From Agapanthus africanus (lineage: Eukaryota; Streptophyta; Magnoliopsida; Asparagales; Amaryllidaceae): a stretch of DNA of 64,000 nt. The stretch spans positions 634,934,189 through 634,998,188 of the forward strand of contig CM057338.1 of the NCBI GenBank assembly GCA_030015575.1. The letters run 5' to 3'. The notes under the pieces are model-generated. The model did no database searches. It was given only the letters and a program-made list of their open reading frames with translations, and was not told the DNA's origin. The position numbers and the translations under genes are program-made. Below are positions 26,795 to 39,604 of the stretch, piece after piece. Positions within the stretch are counted from its first letter, which is position 1. Each line of letters opens with the position of its first letter.

Positions 26795-29700
26795 AGGCTA
26801 ATTATTGCAATGTCGAATACTCACAGCCGCTGTGATACCGAACATCCAACTCCTCTACTAATCAGTTTCACAAATCTAGTTTGTAAAACTCTTGTGTTCG
26901 AGATATAGCCTCAGTGAGTGGATCCGCCCTGATGTTTCTTTCTATGTCTCTCTTAATCTCAAGTTCGCGGAGAAAGCCATCTCTCGAATCGAGTAATACT
27001 TGTCTTAGAATATGTCTGAATGTCTGATGGGACCTAGTTCATAAATGAACTCCATATCCAAACTTCTTAGACTGTATCGATCACTGAACCTAATCGGTAT
27101 CCAGCACCATGCCTTCCACAGTATCCTCTTGGACCACCTGTCCATAATACTGTCTCTCGTCAGAGGGAAAACTATAACTCTGACAATCACTTTGTCATCC
27201 ATGTCACCTTGGAAGCCTGGAATGATAACCGTCTCCCGAAAGAGGCTGCCGTCGCCAAATCTGTAGAACACGCACTTATGTTCTAAAACTGCCTCCTTAT
27301 GTTTCTTCAGGATTGGATTAATATAAACTTATCACATCAAGTGCGAAAACTACATCTGGTGTGGTACTTGACATCTCATGATTGACTCAATTGCCTAAGC
27401 AAGTGATCTGCCAATCATGCACATCCCTCTCTCCTTTAGTCTGTAAGACACCTTTAGACAGGGTGACTCCATCACCTGCAGGTACACCACCATGCCAGGA
27501 GTCTTCAATTATAAAATACTATTAGAATACTGTCAAAGTACCCATATTGGGAAACTACCCAAATCTAAATCTAATACCACAGATCTAGTAACCAGAATGT
27601 CTGATATTATATCCATGTCCATTGTGAAGAAATAACTGTGTGACGACCACAGTACAACCGATCGTAGTATAGGAATTTTACTTCCTAGTCTGTGTATGTC
27701 ATCCAAATACCATGACATCACACCTTACTACCTTCTTTAACAGATCCATCCACTATTCTGATGAAGTCAAACCTATGACTGTCACATCAAAATTAGATGA
27801 TCTTATCTCTGCTATATCTGCTCAAATCTATAAATAGACATAAGCTACTTGTCCACTATGCTTCCGCTGCTCCCACTGACTACGATAATCCTCTGGCAGA
27901 ATAATATCTATGTACACTTCTAAAGCTAGTTTAGAACGACGTTATACTTATCCTCCAGCCGGGTCTCATAGCCTGGAATAACAGTAGTATCAAGTCTGGG
28001 TAAACAAGAACCTCCCTGTCACCGTCCTTGAGGCTACCGGAGTACCTCTCGGGTGTCTGAGGTTACCCACCATATCTGCGGAGTGGCTAATGGAATGTCA
28101 AACCTGATTGAATATATAAGTCCTATTAAATTTTCCGTAATTGTTTGCAGTTCTGGAATCATTTCCAGTTCTACCATACTCCCACTACTGTTTTCTGAAA
28201 AAATCCGTTTTTACTAAAACTGTGGCGAGTCAAGAACAATATCACTATTGATCTTCCAGATGGTAGAAAAGTCAACCCTCGTCTAAACCCAGGTCAACCC
28301 ACAAACTGCCATTACAGAAACGTGCCCTGAGTTATCCAGAGTCTGGTTTTAAGCATAAGCCGGACAACTCCCCGTATCTTAACATTGTTAAGATATGAAC
28401 CATTCTATATATAATATAGAAATGGAGGCACTAATTTAATCGGAACCAGATTCAAATAATGCAGCTGTCTCCAGTGCATATCAACTTAATAGAAAGTAGC
28501 TACTCAGCATTACTCAACTTTGGAATCCATCCAATTATGAGTAACCTGAAGGAGAAACAAGTTTCTCAAAACCATTACTATCAACTGAATACCAATCGCA
28601 AGAATCTACATCTTCAATCTCTTTTGAAGAATCCCGATACTTGTGATACCTAGTTCTCTACTTTATTCTTATACCCAAAACTTCTCAAAAGTTAGACATT
28701 GTATTTCTACGAAACACTCGTCTAAAAACTTAGAGAATTCATAAGTAAACAGAACATAGTACGAGGACCTACCCCTTTGTCCTGACGGACACTGGTCAAC
28801 ATACAATACTCTGTATAAGTTCGCTGAGTTGAATAACTCAAAACCTGTGCATCGTAGGTTGAAAACTGTACCCTGGCGATTTCCTCAAATATCACCAATT
28901 ACAACGAATTCCGATATAATGAGGATGATCACCTAATTCCTAATAACATACTCCCACTCATCATCTGTAAAAAACCTTACAGATATGAGAATGAAACCTG
29001 GTAAATGTATACCCTGGAGTAAGTATCTAATCGGGAAATCAGTTTTTTTTTAACAATGCGCAGTGAAACTGAAACATTAAAATGTCTCGTAGGGGTATCC
29101 TGGTATTCCTAGTAATGCCTCTTCCATAATCCAATTCATGACTGTAACCGTATAATTCTTTGCCATCTTTCCAAATCCCTTTATTTGTCTTTAGTCGTTA
29201 CCTTCTGTACACCTTCGTTAGACTAAATGGTTTTCTTCCTTCCCTACAGTTCGGCACCAGCCTATGGTCTGGAAGAAGACTATCCAGTAAGCATAATAGG
29301 TGTACTCTCCTAATCCTAGGAGTACTCGCAACTTGAGAGAAGATGATGATAAAAGACTACTGAATAAAACCTTATTCTTTTAAAGGTGAAATAGGAGTGG
29401 CGATGAAGTACGCGGTTTGGTCGTGAATGATAACAGTCGCAATTTACTTTGCCCTCTTTCTAATTCCTTTATTTTTTTCATTACATATTACCTTCTGCAC
29501 ACCCTACTTAGGCTAATTGGTTTTTTTTCATTCCCAACCTTTCGGCAGTAGCCTATGGTTTGGAATAAGACTATCCAATAAGCGTAATAGGTGTACTCTC
29601 CTAAACTAAGGAGCCCTCGCAACCTGAGAGAAGGTGATAATAAAAGACAACTGAATAAACCAATTCTATTTCTCCTGAACCTGGATCCATCCTCGAAGAA

Positions 29701-29945
29701 GTCCCTTTGAGTTCGTATATAACCATACATGGATCTATCCAATAGAAGTGGATATCCGTAGTAATACGGGGTGTTCTGAGAAATACAAAGGGTAAAAGAA
29801 GGAGCGGCAATGACTTATGCAACTTGGACAATCCAAAAGCCAGAATTTTAAGAAGGTTCGGTCAATTTGGTCACTGGGTCATAGTCTGGGGTCGGTCAAA
29901 GGTCGCTGCCAAAGAGAGAGAGAGAGAAAAGAAACACTCTGTGTG
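26795..29945 (-). pseudogene. Eroded pol-like interior of B
   Basis: Aligns with C at about 52735-56180. Short blocks still match copia pol, for example the SHQKSRH-type block (27011-27045), the TRPDV-like block near 27345-27375 and the GSGKV-like block near 27865-27900, but every frame is broken by many stops and indels. The same erosion pattern is present in C and E, so most decay predates the copies. Confidence 0.72.
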
Positions 29946-32206
29946 CACTCTAACCTAGATCAGAATGGTTATCAATTTATCTAATCAGGAAACCTCCCAC
30001 TGTAATCTCAAATTCTCCTCCAAACCTGAAAGAAGAATTAGTCGGGATCACCCGAAGAGTAAACTAACTCATCGGTGAGAATCGGGATCCAACTATCATC
30101 GCATGATAACTTGATGGAAGCCACTCAAATTATCATACTCCAGAAGGTATGCGTATGCTTGGTAAGTTTCTAGTATGTTTGAAACTCCCGATGTGATTTT
30201 TGCCCCATGCTCTTATGACCTTGGCGTTAGGTCAAAATATCATAAGTCACATGTCAAGTTCTATCCGTCATTATCCAGGTTAATTTGAACCCACCCGCAC
30301 ATGCCCTTGGCGTTAGGTCAAAATGGCAGAACGACTGTCCCAAACCAACTCATCTATATATGCAACAATTGAATACCCAGCAGCTACCAAACACTATGCC
30401 TTGGCGTTAGGTCAAAATACGTATCTTGAATACTACTTAATACCCAAAAGAAATGACGGAGGGCTACGGCTGGTTTTTGGCGAAAAACCTTTAACGTAAT
30501 GAACTTGATCTCGTTGAAGGAAACTGATAGCTTTTTATAAAAATATAGTGACGAGAACGTTTTGCTAAAGAGGTCACTCCCGGTGAAGGGATGTCGGCTC
30601 TTTCCTCGTGGAATGAGGTGCATGATATTCCATCTGAATACCGTGATGCAAAGCAACTTCTAATCGACTATATTAAAGTTACTACCCTGACGTAAACTTC
30701 TGCCCAAGGGGTTTTTCCCAGTGAAGGGATATCAGCCCTTGCCTCGTCGAATGAGGTTAGGGATATTCTAAACTGAATATCACTATGCAAAACAAAAAGA
30801 AACGTCTTTGTAATAACACCTTTTAAAATTGGTTCCAACAATATCAAATATAGGTTTGTTTTATCTTTGCATTGATAAGAATCAATGCAGTCCCATCAAT
30901 CAATCACACCAGAAAAGAACGAAAATATAATGTACGTATATGTCATCCGCGTTTGCCACTGGGTCCCGTCATCACCCGTTATGTTACTTAACTAACGACA
31001 GAGCGGGGCTGGACTAGCGTGGGTGTAAAACATATACAACATCTAATAGTATATATACCAATATACAATAATCGCTCCAGGCGTGATAATATGCAACATT
31101 ACAGAAAAGTAATAAGTATCACAGAACAATACAGATAATCTGGGATCCCCGGGTTTCACAGAGCTGCTGCTAAAACCTGACGTTCCCCTGGTCGTGTGGA
31201 TAGCCTGTGCAATGAAACCTAGACCCCTACGGGTGCGGCAAGTTACCCGCCAAAAGCTGAAGCGAGCTAGTCCCCACAGCATAGTGAATGGAACACCCGG
31301 CACTTCACGGAATCCGGTAACTTGAGCACCCCTCCTTGGGTCAACCTGTACCCCCTACGAGTGCGGCGAATAGTCTGCCAATTCTAGAGTGAGGTCCCTT
31401 TGCCTCTCAAAGCCATGAGATACGGACCCGTTGCCCTCCAGAACCCGGCTATCCATGCACCCCTTCGCGGGATAAACCTAGTACAGAAATAAAAATATGT
31501 ACAACGGGTACATCGACCTCAACCCGGTCGTGCCCCAAAAGAATATTATACAAACAGGCAGTGACGGCAGTCCATATGTTGGACGCTCGCCCCGCAATAT
31601 CAAATGTACAAATAAATCCAAACTGCACTATTATTGTACCCTGCTATCCACCACGAAATATCCGCAACACCACAGCACAACATAGAACATCCACGCGAAT
31701 GTCACGTTCGCAAACCCGTCTAAAAGAACTATAGCAATCAGACGCGGTTTACCGATCAAATGACATTCTCGGTCGGAGATATAATGTAAATACTGCATAC
31801 TAACAACTTTAAAATTTCGATCGACCAAATTTCCCGAAGTGGGACCCACGTACATCTGCTGTACTGTAACAAAATCTGGACCCAAAAGAACTATTTCAAA
31901 ACCCACAAATTCCCAAAACAAGCTCACTGCAAAAAAATAGATCACTGTTCCCACATAACGGCCGCGGTACAGCGGTAAGACCGTAGGTGTGACCGTGGAT
32001 CAGCGGCGTTACTGTAGTATCACGTGCCCATTTTTTTGACATAGTCTTAAAAAACCCTGCTTAATTTTCTGACATGATCAAAATAATTTTCAGACACTGT
32101 TTAAAATTTTAACAGAAGCTTTGAATTTGGAATTTGCGGTTTTCGAAAATCCGTTCGATCGATGTTTTAAACACGTTAGCACATGTTAGTATAGCTTAAT
32201 GGTGAG
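29946..32206 (-). other. 5' leader of B
   Basis: About 2.26 kb of non-coding leader. It holds a GC-rich stem (31956-32011), the duplicated module (30703-30800, 30565-30656), three small hairpin repeats (near 30400, 30305 and 30216-30234) and a pyrimidine-AG tract (29901-29935). No reading frame of note. Confidence 0.75.
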
Positions 32207-32218
32207 GCTCTGATACCA
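32207..32218 (-). other. Primer-binding site of B
   Basis: GCTCTGATACCA, one base from the LTR. Confidence 0.93.
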
Positions 32219-32219
32219 C

Positions 32220-34324
32220 TGTAAGTCCACGGTAGTGCCCCGGTCGTCTAACAGACGCCAAATGCGGAACAAAAACTTTTTACAATTGGCGCTATCGCGT
32301 ACTATAACCTGGATCTGCCATTAAAGCTAAACTAACAAACTACAAAGTGGGTAGAAACGTTATACCGAATGATCCGAGTCCGTCGGTCTTCAACCATCAT
32401 CCCACGCTAATTGTGGCTGCTCCGATCTCCTTGAACTCCAGTCTTCTCGTCCAGGTGGCACCACGTCGACGGATCTTTAAACGGGCTCCCGCCTATGAAC
32501 CGAGGCAACTCGATCATCAAGTTTGCTAAAAGAGACGACCAAGATAAAGTAGAGAATGAGTAGAACACTTTGTCTCGTTACGTCCAGGGCTATGGACGAA
32601 CGGTTAATGAAGTTGCCTTTTTGAATCGGGTGAAATGAGAAATGTGGCTTATCTAATTTCCATGAGTCCAAAACAATACCAATCTTTTTCTACCAACCAT
32701 TATCAATCCTCAAGGGGGGTGGCCGGCCACTTATAGGAGAGGAGGGAGGTGTGTGTAGGAGGAGGGAGTGGTGACCACAAGCAAAAGATCATGAAAGAAA
32801 CAATGAGTCACAAATACACCTAGTATGAATGCATTAAAGCAAACCAATCATAATTAACCTAGTCACCTTGTCATTAAATACACCATTAATGGCTTAATGA
32901 CTCACTAGCCTTTTCACCCTCTCTAGAACCTTCTAGAACACTGACTCACCTCATCATGAAAAGATAAATCCGCATTTAACCGAATGTCAAAATACGGCTG
33001 ATAGAAAACTGGAAACTGGCAACTTCCAAAAGTGATCCTGAAACGAATTTCAGGATAACCCCGTATCAGTATAAACATACCCACATTTGTATTACGACTG
33101 AATACAAATGCAACTGAGACAAAGATATTATATCTACACAGTATAATACTGGGTTCCGGCTTAAACCAAAGCCTACCAGTATTATCTGCCCGAAAAACGA
33201 CACGTGCGAAAATGCACGTGCCTTTTCCGAACCTTGCCATAAACTCATACGGCCTCTACAACGTTTCGCCCGAACTTGGGAAAGTGTCTGTGGGTGACTC
33301 TAATGACTCATCAACGCACTGGCACTGGGTATAACCCCTAGCACGTCAAAGGTACAAGCTGTACGTAATGGTTTACCTATGTATTGATTGGAAGGGAAGC
33401 TGATGAGCGAACTCATCAATAAACCTTACTGAGCCTAACAGTGACAATATACATATAATCCGGTCCGTTCGTCTATGAGTATCGCATATCTGGCCTAGGG
33501 GGCTAGTAACGTCAGACCCCCAATAGCGGTATAAGTCGTGTCAAAGAGTAGCCCAGAACACCCTGAGATACTACTGGAGTACCTACCAGTAAATTTCCTG
33601 CCTCGGCCGAGGGCTTTATGTGATGGCTCTCCTAGACAAAGCGTGATCTCACCCCCAATATCGGGAGAGACGAATCCCCTGCCGATCCGCTCACTTGCCT
33701 CCAATGTGGCTCGGGACTGTACCCAACTAAAACCTGTTTGCACAACTCCTTTGAGCGTGGTAGGATAGTAATCTAAGCACAGTGGGAACTCACATGAGAC
33801 AAATGACGATCTCAGGTCGATGAACTAACCTGTACACATGTCACCAGGGAACTGCTATCTGACGATATGTATAATACCAACTAGCATGTTCCCGGCGAGT
33901 CATGTCCGGTGTACTCATAACCCAATGAGCACCTGTATACATCTTAGGTGATCCTACTGACACCAATGGCTTGTGAGACCTGCCATCACCCCTCGTCGGG
34001 GTCTCGACTGTATACACCAGTCTACTCTGGAGTATCGATGCCCTGTCTCGAAACTCCTACGACTAGGGACTCTTTAAGGATGCGCTTACAGACCCCAGCT
34101 CCCACGTATATGATCGCCATCATACTGCTGGTAGTCAAGCAAGAATCCTATGGGCTCTATCATCATGCAATAGTGAACTAAAGCATGTATACGATGATAA
34201 AGACAAACCAGATAGCATACTATCATCTCGAGCAAGACTGTCATATCGGTATAGGTCCTTCCTCAATCATTGCAATCACGTACCTGCGATCCAATAATTG
34301 ACTTTGAGGGCACTATCTCCAACA
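32220..34324 (-). repeat. 5' LTR of B
   Basis: Same ends as the left LTR. It contains a single CACGTGCG...CGCACGTG dyad (about 33201-33221), at the place where C and E carry a doubled dyad unit. Confidence 0.95.
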
Positions 34325-34329
34325 GTCTC

Positions 34330-36845
34330 TATGTACTTGGACTACGAAAGTCTCAGTAGTCTCTTGGATCTATCTCTGTAGATTTTGATCCCCAGAATGT
34401 ACGAGGCATCACCCAGGTCCTTCATGCAAAACCGTTGTGACAAGAATAGCTTGACCGATTGTAGCATAGGAATATCATTTCCTATCAAAAGAATGTCGTC
34501 CACGTACAAGACTAGAACACGACAGTTCGTCCTACAATCTTCTTATAAACACAAGGTTCATCTTCGATCTTGATGAAATCAAATTCCTTGATTGCCTCAT
34601 CAAAACAGATGTTCCAGCTCCGCGATGCCTGCTTTAATCCATAAATGGATTTAAGCAACTTGCACACTTTCCCACTGCCCCCATTGTCTACGAAACCTTC
34701 TGGCTGATCCATGTAAACGCACTCTTCCAAACAACCGTTTAGAAAAGCCGTTTTAACGTCTATCTGCCAGATTTCATAGTCAAGGAAGGCAGCAATGGCA
34801 AGTAGGATCTGAATGGATTTGAGTATAGCCACTGGAGAAAAAGTTTCATCATAGTCCACCCCAGGTCTTTGACGAAAACCTTTTGCAGCGAGTCTAGCCT
34901 TATAGGTTTCCACCTGCCCATCTACACCAAGTTTCTTTTTGTAGATCCATTTGCATCCAGCGGGTTTTACCCCAGGTGGAGCAATATCCAAGGTCCACAC
35001 TTTATTGGTGTACATGGACTCCATTTCGGATTGCATAGCTTCCAGCCACTTATCAGAGTCCCTATTGATAATGGCTTGCCTGAAACTGGCAGGGTCATCT
35101 TCTTCCAAGATGCAATCCTCTCGATCCCCGTCTAAGAGAAAACCGTAGTATCTCTCGGGCGGATGAGAAATCCTACCAGATCTGCGGAGTGGCTGAGGAT
35201 CTTCTGGGGTTATTGAATCCCGAGGTTCTGTCAAATCTTTAGTTTCATTTTGTGTTCGCTGAATTTCTTTCAGTTCTACCGAACTCCCACTAGTTTCTTT
35301 TGCAAGTAACTCCCTTTCTAAAAAGGTGGCGTGGTGAAATACAAACACCTTCTGTTCCTCAGTATGGTAGAACAGATATCCTAGTGAATCTTTAGGATAT
35401 CCCACAAATTTACATAGAACTGACCGTGCCTCTAACTTGTCCGGTTTCTGTGTTTTTACATAGGTCGGACAACCCCATATCTTAGTAAATTTAAGGCATG
35501 GTTTCTTACTGCTCCATATTTCATACCGAGTTTTAGGCACAGATTTGGACGGAACTTGATTCAAAAGGTATGCCGCTGTCTGAAGCGCATGTCTCCAGAA
35601 TGAAAGAGGTAACTCAACATTACTCACCATGGATCGAACCATATCCAATAGGGTACGATTCCTTCTCTCCGATACACCATTGTGCTGTGGTGTATAAGGA
35701 GGAGTAAGCTGAGAGAGAATACCATTCTCTTTTAAGTAATCTAGGAATTCCGTGCTTAAGTACTCCCCTCCTCTATCCGATCGGAGGATCTTGATACTTT
35801 TTCCAGTCTGGTTCTCTACTTCGTTTCTTAATTCCTTGAATTTCTCAAAAGCTTCAGATTTGTGTTTCATCAGATACACATATCCGAACCTAGAGAGATC
35901 GTCAATGAATGTGATGAAGTACGAGAACCCGCCCCTTGCATGTATAGACATCGGACCACATACATCACTGTGTATGAGTCCCAAGAGCCCTGCTGCCCTT
36001 TCTCCATGTCCGGTGAACGGAGATTTAGTCATCTTTCCTTTGAGACAAGACTGACAAGTTTCATAAGATGAAAACTCGAACGTATTCAAGAGTCCATCTT
36101 TATGCAACATACTTAGTCTTTTCTCTCCGATATGACCAAGTCTACAATGCCACAAGTAGGATTCATTCGCATCTGAATTTTTCCTCTTGCGTGTGTTTTG
36201 TACATTGAGAACTGTATTCTGATTTAGAACGTAGATACCATTACAAAGTGTACCTTCTGCAACCAGTACCTTATGAAGGTAGATGTTCATGATATTTCTA
36301 TCAAGAACAAAGTTATATCCATCTTTATCGAGTAAAGAAACTGATATGATGTTGCAAACCATGGAAGGTACATAGTAGCAATCGTTCAAAATCATAGTAT
36401 TGCCGTTTGGCAACACTTGGTGATATTCACCGACGGCTGCAGCATTAACTTGTGCTCCGTTCGCTACCCTGAGCGACATATCACTAGGTACAACTTTCCT
36501 ACTTTTTCTTAGTCCCTGGAATAGATTACAGATATGATATCCTGATCCGGTATCAAGTACCCAGGAGGTAGGGCTGACCATAAAGCAGTTCTCAATTACA
36601 AGAACACCTGAAGCAGATGCAAAACTATGCTTCTTCTTCAACTGGGTATCCTTGGAATCCATACAATCCCCTTTTCCTTGCTCATACTTATGACTGTTGT
36701 CACAAGTTAGAGCCGAACCGATATTCCCCAGCCCCGAATAAGAATTCGGATCGGTCAAGCGATACATTTTATTATCTTGAATAGGGCGTGAAATGGTTGC
36801 TACCTGGAGAGAGAGAAAAGAAACACTCAGCGTGCGCTCTTGCAA
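34330..36845 (-). pseudogene. Pol of element A, N-terminal part (protease, integrase, most of RT)
   Basis: One frame runs 36845 to 34512 (777 codons). In order it shows a short N-terminal stretch, the protease motif WVLDTGSGYH (about residue 94), the integrase zinc finger (H..H..CQSC, about 230-265), the catalytic core with SDVCGP, RSDRGGEY and GVSERRNR supplying D, D and E, a hinge ending SHPPERYYG, and RT from KWLEAM through DVKTAFLNG and YGLKQASRSW. One missing base near 34512-34515, just before the YVDD box, shifts the frame; YVDDILL then reads on in the next frame to the B insertion at 34329. A stop also lies shortly before the junction. The methionine used by D is ATT here (36792-36794). 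There is no gag or CCHC knuckle upstream. The motifs are seen; Angela assignment rests on motif and LTR resemblance. Confidence 0.92.
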
Positions 36846-37342
36846 GATTAGATTGGTTTATTAATTTATCTAATCAGGATGGCTCCCACAGTTTCCTCAA
36901 ATTCTTCTTCAAACCTTTAAAAGAAGAACTAGTCGGGATTAATTGCACGTCACAATACTTGCTTTAACCTTTCAGCCAGGCTAGTGTTGGTACTTCTAGG
37001 GAGGTTTTCCAACGCTTTCGCAAAGTTCCTTAATTAAATAACCTCTTTTCCCTGGAGGCGTTGCCCCACTAACACCGTTCTAGACACCTACTCGGTGTAT
37101 AGCATCGATTGTTAAGTGAAATAATCTCCCAAGGGTAATCCAACTCATCAGTGGGATCAGGATCCAACTGTCATTGTGCGATGACCTAGATGGAATCCAC
37201 TCTAGTCACCACACTCCAGAAGGTATGCTAAATCTGCAAGTTTCAGTTTCTTTAGAAACTCCCGGTGTGGATTTTTGCCCCTAGGACCCAAGTGACCTTG
37301 ACGAATAATCAACAAATCAAAAGGTCCTAGTCAAGTTCAACC
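36846..37342 (-). other. Leader of A, distal part (truncated)
   Basis: Non-coding sequence upstream of the A pol, similar to D at about 42850-43310. It carries the pyrimidine tract and one relic of the small hairpin repeat (37293-37315). It stops at TTCAACC, where D begins. The next ~2 kb of leader, judged against D, is absent. Confidence 0.75.
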
Positions 37343-39531
37343 TGTAGGGTTCCTAGGCACACTTGTGAAGGTTCATAAAGCATCAAACATGCCCGAATAA
37401 AATTTTACATGTGCCGAACAACCCAAAGACGGGATCTTTGCTAGATTATTAGGGTTTAGCATGTAAGATAACATCTTTAAAGCTAAGTGTGAGGGATTAC
37501 AACCTTTGTAGTCCGCTCCATCGCTTCACAAGCTCCGAGTAGAAGTCCCTTCACCGCAATCCACGATCTCCCAGACTCAAGAGAGGCTCCACGACTCGAA
37601 CGATCCATGCTAGCTTGAAGTGTTCCGATTCTCCGATGATCTACGTTGAAGTTGCTATAACCCAAGCTTTCTCACTCTAAAGAGATGAACACCCTAATCT
37701 AATGGGCTAGATTAGATGAGGATGATGGAGTAGCATTTATGCTATCTTTTTATTTCACTTTCTCACAATAAATCATCATAAAAGGATTAACTAGTGAGCT
37801 CTCTCTCAAACTCAAGAGAGAAGAAGATGAATAATGAAAAGAATAATCCTTTTGTGATGAATAGTAGTCAAGAGTATATAATTGATTATAGAACCATGGT
37901 TAAGGATGAGAGGATAAAACTTGTAGAGAATAAACTAAAGTTAGGGTTTGGTTAGGTTAAGGATAAGGATCAACCATAATATCTTAACCAAGACAAAAGA
38001 GAATCCTTCTAGAAAGTACATGAAAGAGCTAACCCTAATCAAACCCTAATCCCTTTTTATCATCCTTAATCATGTTTCATAATAAATCATATCATGTCAC
38101 AATAATATATATCACATATATATTATATATTTGCAACAAAAGAAAATAATACAATTAACATATATCGCATATATATCAATGTATTAATCCGGTGAGAAAA
38201 TGAAATAATAAAGCGAGCCAATATTAGATAATGTAATACAATATATCATATATATCATTATACATTAAATCATCGAATCAACACTTGATCCAACGATCCG
38301 GCTATATCGAATATAACCGACTAATATATCATGTACCGATTCATCGAATCAACACTTGATCCGATGTCCCGATTCATATCTAAATATCGCGAGAATATAA
38401 TACAGTATCTCATATCGCATTTTCCTCGGTCCTGCACATATCACATATGTGCCTCTACTCCGTTTTGCCTGAGCCAAGAAACCTCTGTGTAGGACCCTAA
38501 AGAATCGTCAATACGCCGGTAGTAAGTGATGACCATATCAAACACCCACAAGCTGCAAGCGGTCAGCTAAACATAACAGCCACCTAGGTATTGAGCGATC
38601 AGAAGAACAACAAGCTAGCCTGCCCGTTCTCCTGTGAATCCAATCAGTAACTCTCCCGTACAGTCCGGTCTGTTCGTCTGATATGTCGCATATCAAGTCT
38701 AGGGTGGTATACGTCAGACCCCAGTAACCGATAAGTCGTGTCGATGTGAGGCTCATAACAGGTCATGAAACTACTAGTAACACTTACCAGTATATCTCTA
38801 TATCAGCCCTGTCCAGGGACTTCCAGTTATAGCCAATCGAGCACAGCACAACATCAACTCCCTATACCGGGAGAGACGAATCCCCTCCTATCGCTCATTG
38901 CCTCCATGTGATTCAAGAATGTACCCAAAAGCCACCATTTTGCACGCCCTCTTAGACGTGGTAAGGTGGAAATCAAAGCACAGTGGGAATCACACAAGAC
39001 TCTATAACGATCTCGGGTCTACAGACTACCCTGTACCAGTGTCACCGGAGAACTGCCATCTGACGTGTGGTATATCACCATCTGGGAGTTCTCGTCGAGT
39101 CCGTCCAGTGTACCCAGTCTCTACTAAGCACCCGTACACCATCTCTGATGTCAAACACCGATGGATATGGGATCATCCATCGCCCATCATATGGGTCAAG
39201 ATGCGTATACGCTAGTCTACTCTGGTGTATCGATGCCCTGTCTCGATATACCCTCGACTAGGAACAGTTATAGGATGTACTCATCGACTACTATGACCCC
39301 ACCAGTATGATCTCATCATAATCCCCGTAGTCGAGTACAGATCCTAAGGGCTTTATCAACATGTAAGAGTAAGACAGTAAACCAATACAAGTCAACATGT
39401 TAAGATAAAGTAAAACTAAATAGCATACTATCATGACGAGCAAGAAAGTCCTCTCTGTATATATCCAAGCATCCATCATAATATACATCATATGTATAAA
39501 AATGGCTTCTAGGGCATATACATAACTAACA
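37343..39531 (-). repeat. 3' LTR of D (2189 bp)
   Basis: TGTAGGGTTCCTAGG...CATAACTAACA, near-identical to 45586-47775. It includes an AT-rich block with two copies of GAATCAACACTTGATCC (near 38275 and 38345), shared in inverted form with the F LTR. Confidence 0.95.
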
Positions 39532-39549
39532 ATCTCCCACTTGCACTAA
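39532..39549 (-). other. Polypurine tract of D
   Basis: The minus strand reads TGCAAGTGGGAGAT directly before the 3' LTR. Confidence 0.82.
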
Positions 39550-39604
39550 GGTCAGCTGCTGTAGTATCTCATACCTAGCATCCCGAATAATCTCTCAAAC
39601 TATA

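Larger units (their letters stand above)
24673..34324 (-). mobile_element. Copia element B (Angela-type), non-autonomous
   Basis: A minus-strand element with GTCTC duplications (24668-24672, 34325-34329), LTRs of 2104 and 2105 bp, and a primer site at 32207-32218. Its 5.4-kb interior has no pol or gag frame yet aligns by eye with C and E throughout. The LTR differs more from C/E than those do from each other, so it is a separate subfamily. It lies in the RT region of A's pol, just downstream of YVDD. Non-autonomous status is inferred from the shared decayed interior; the decay is not private to this copy. Confidence 0.93.
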
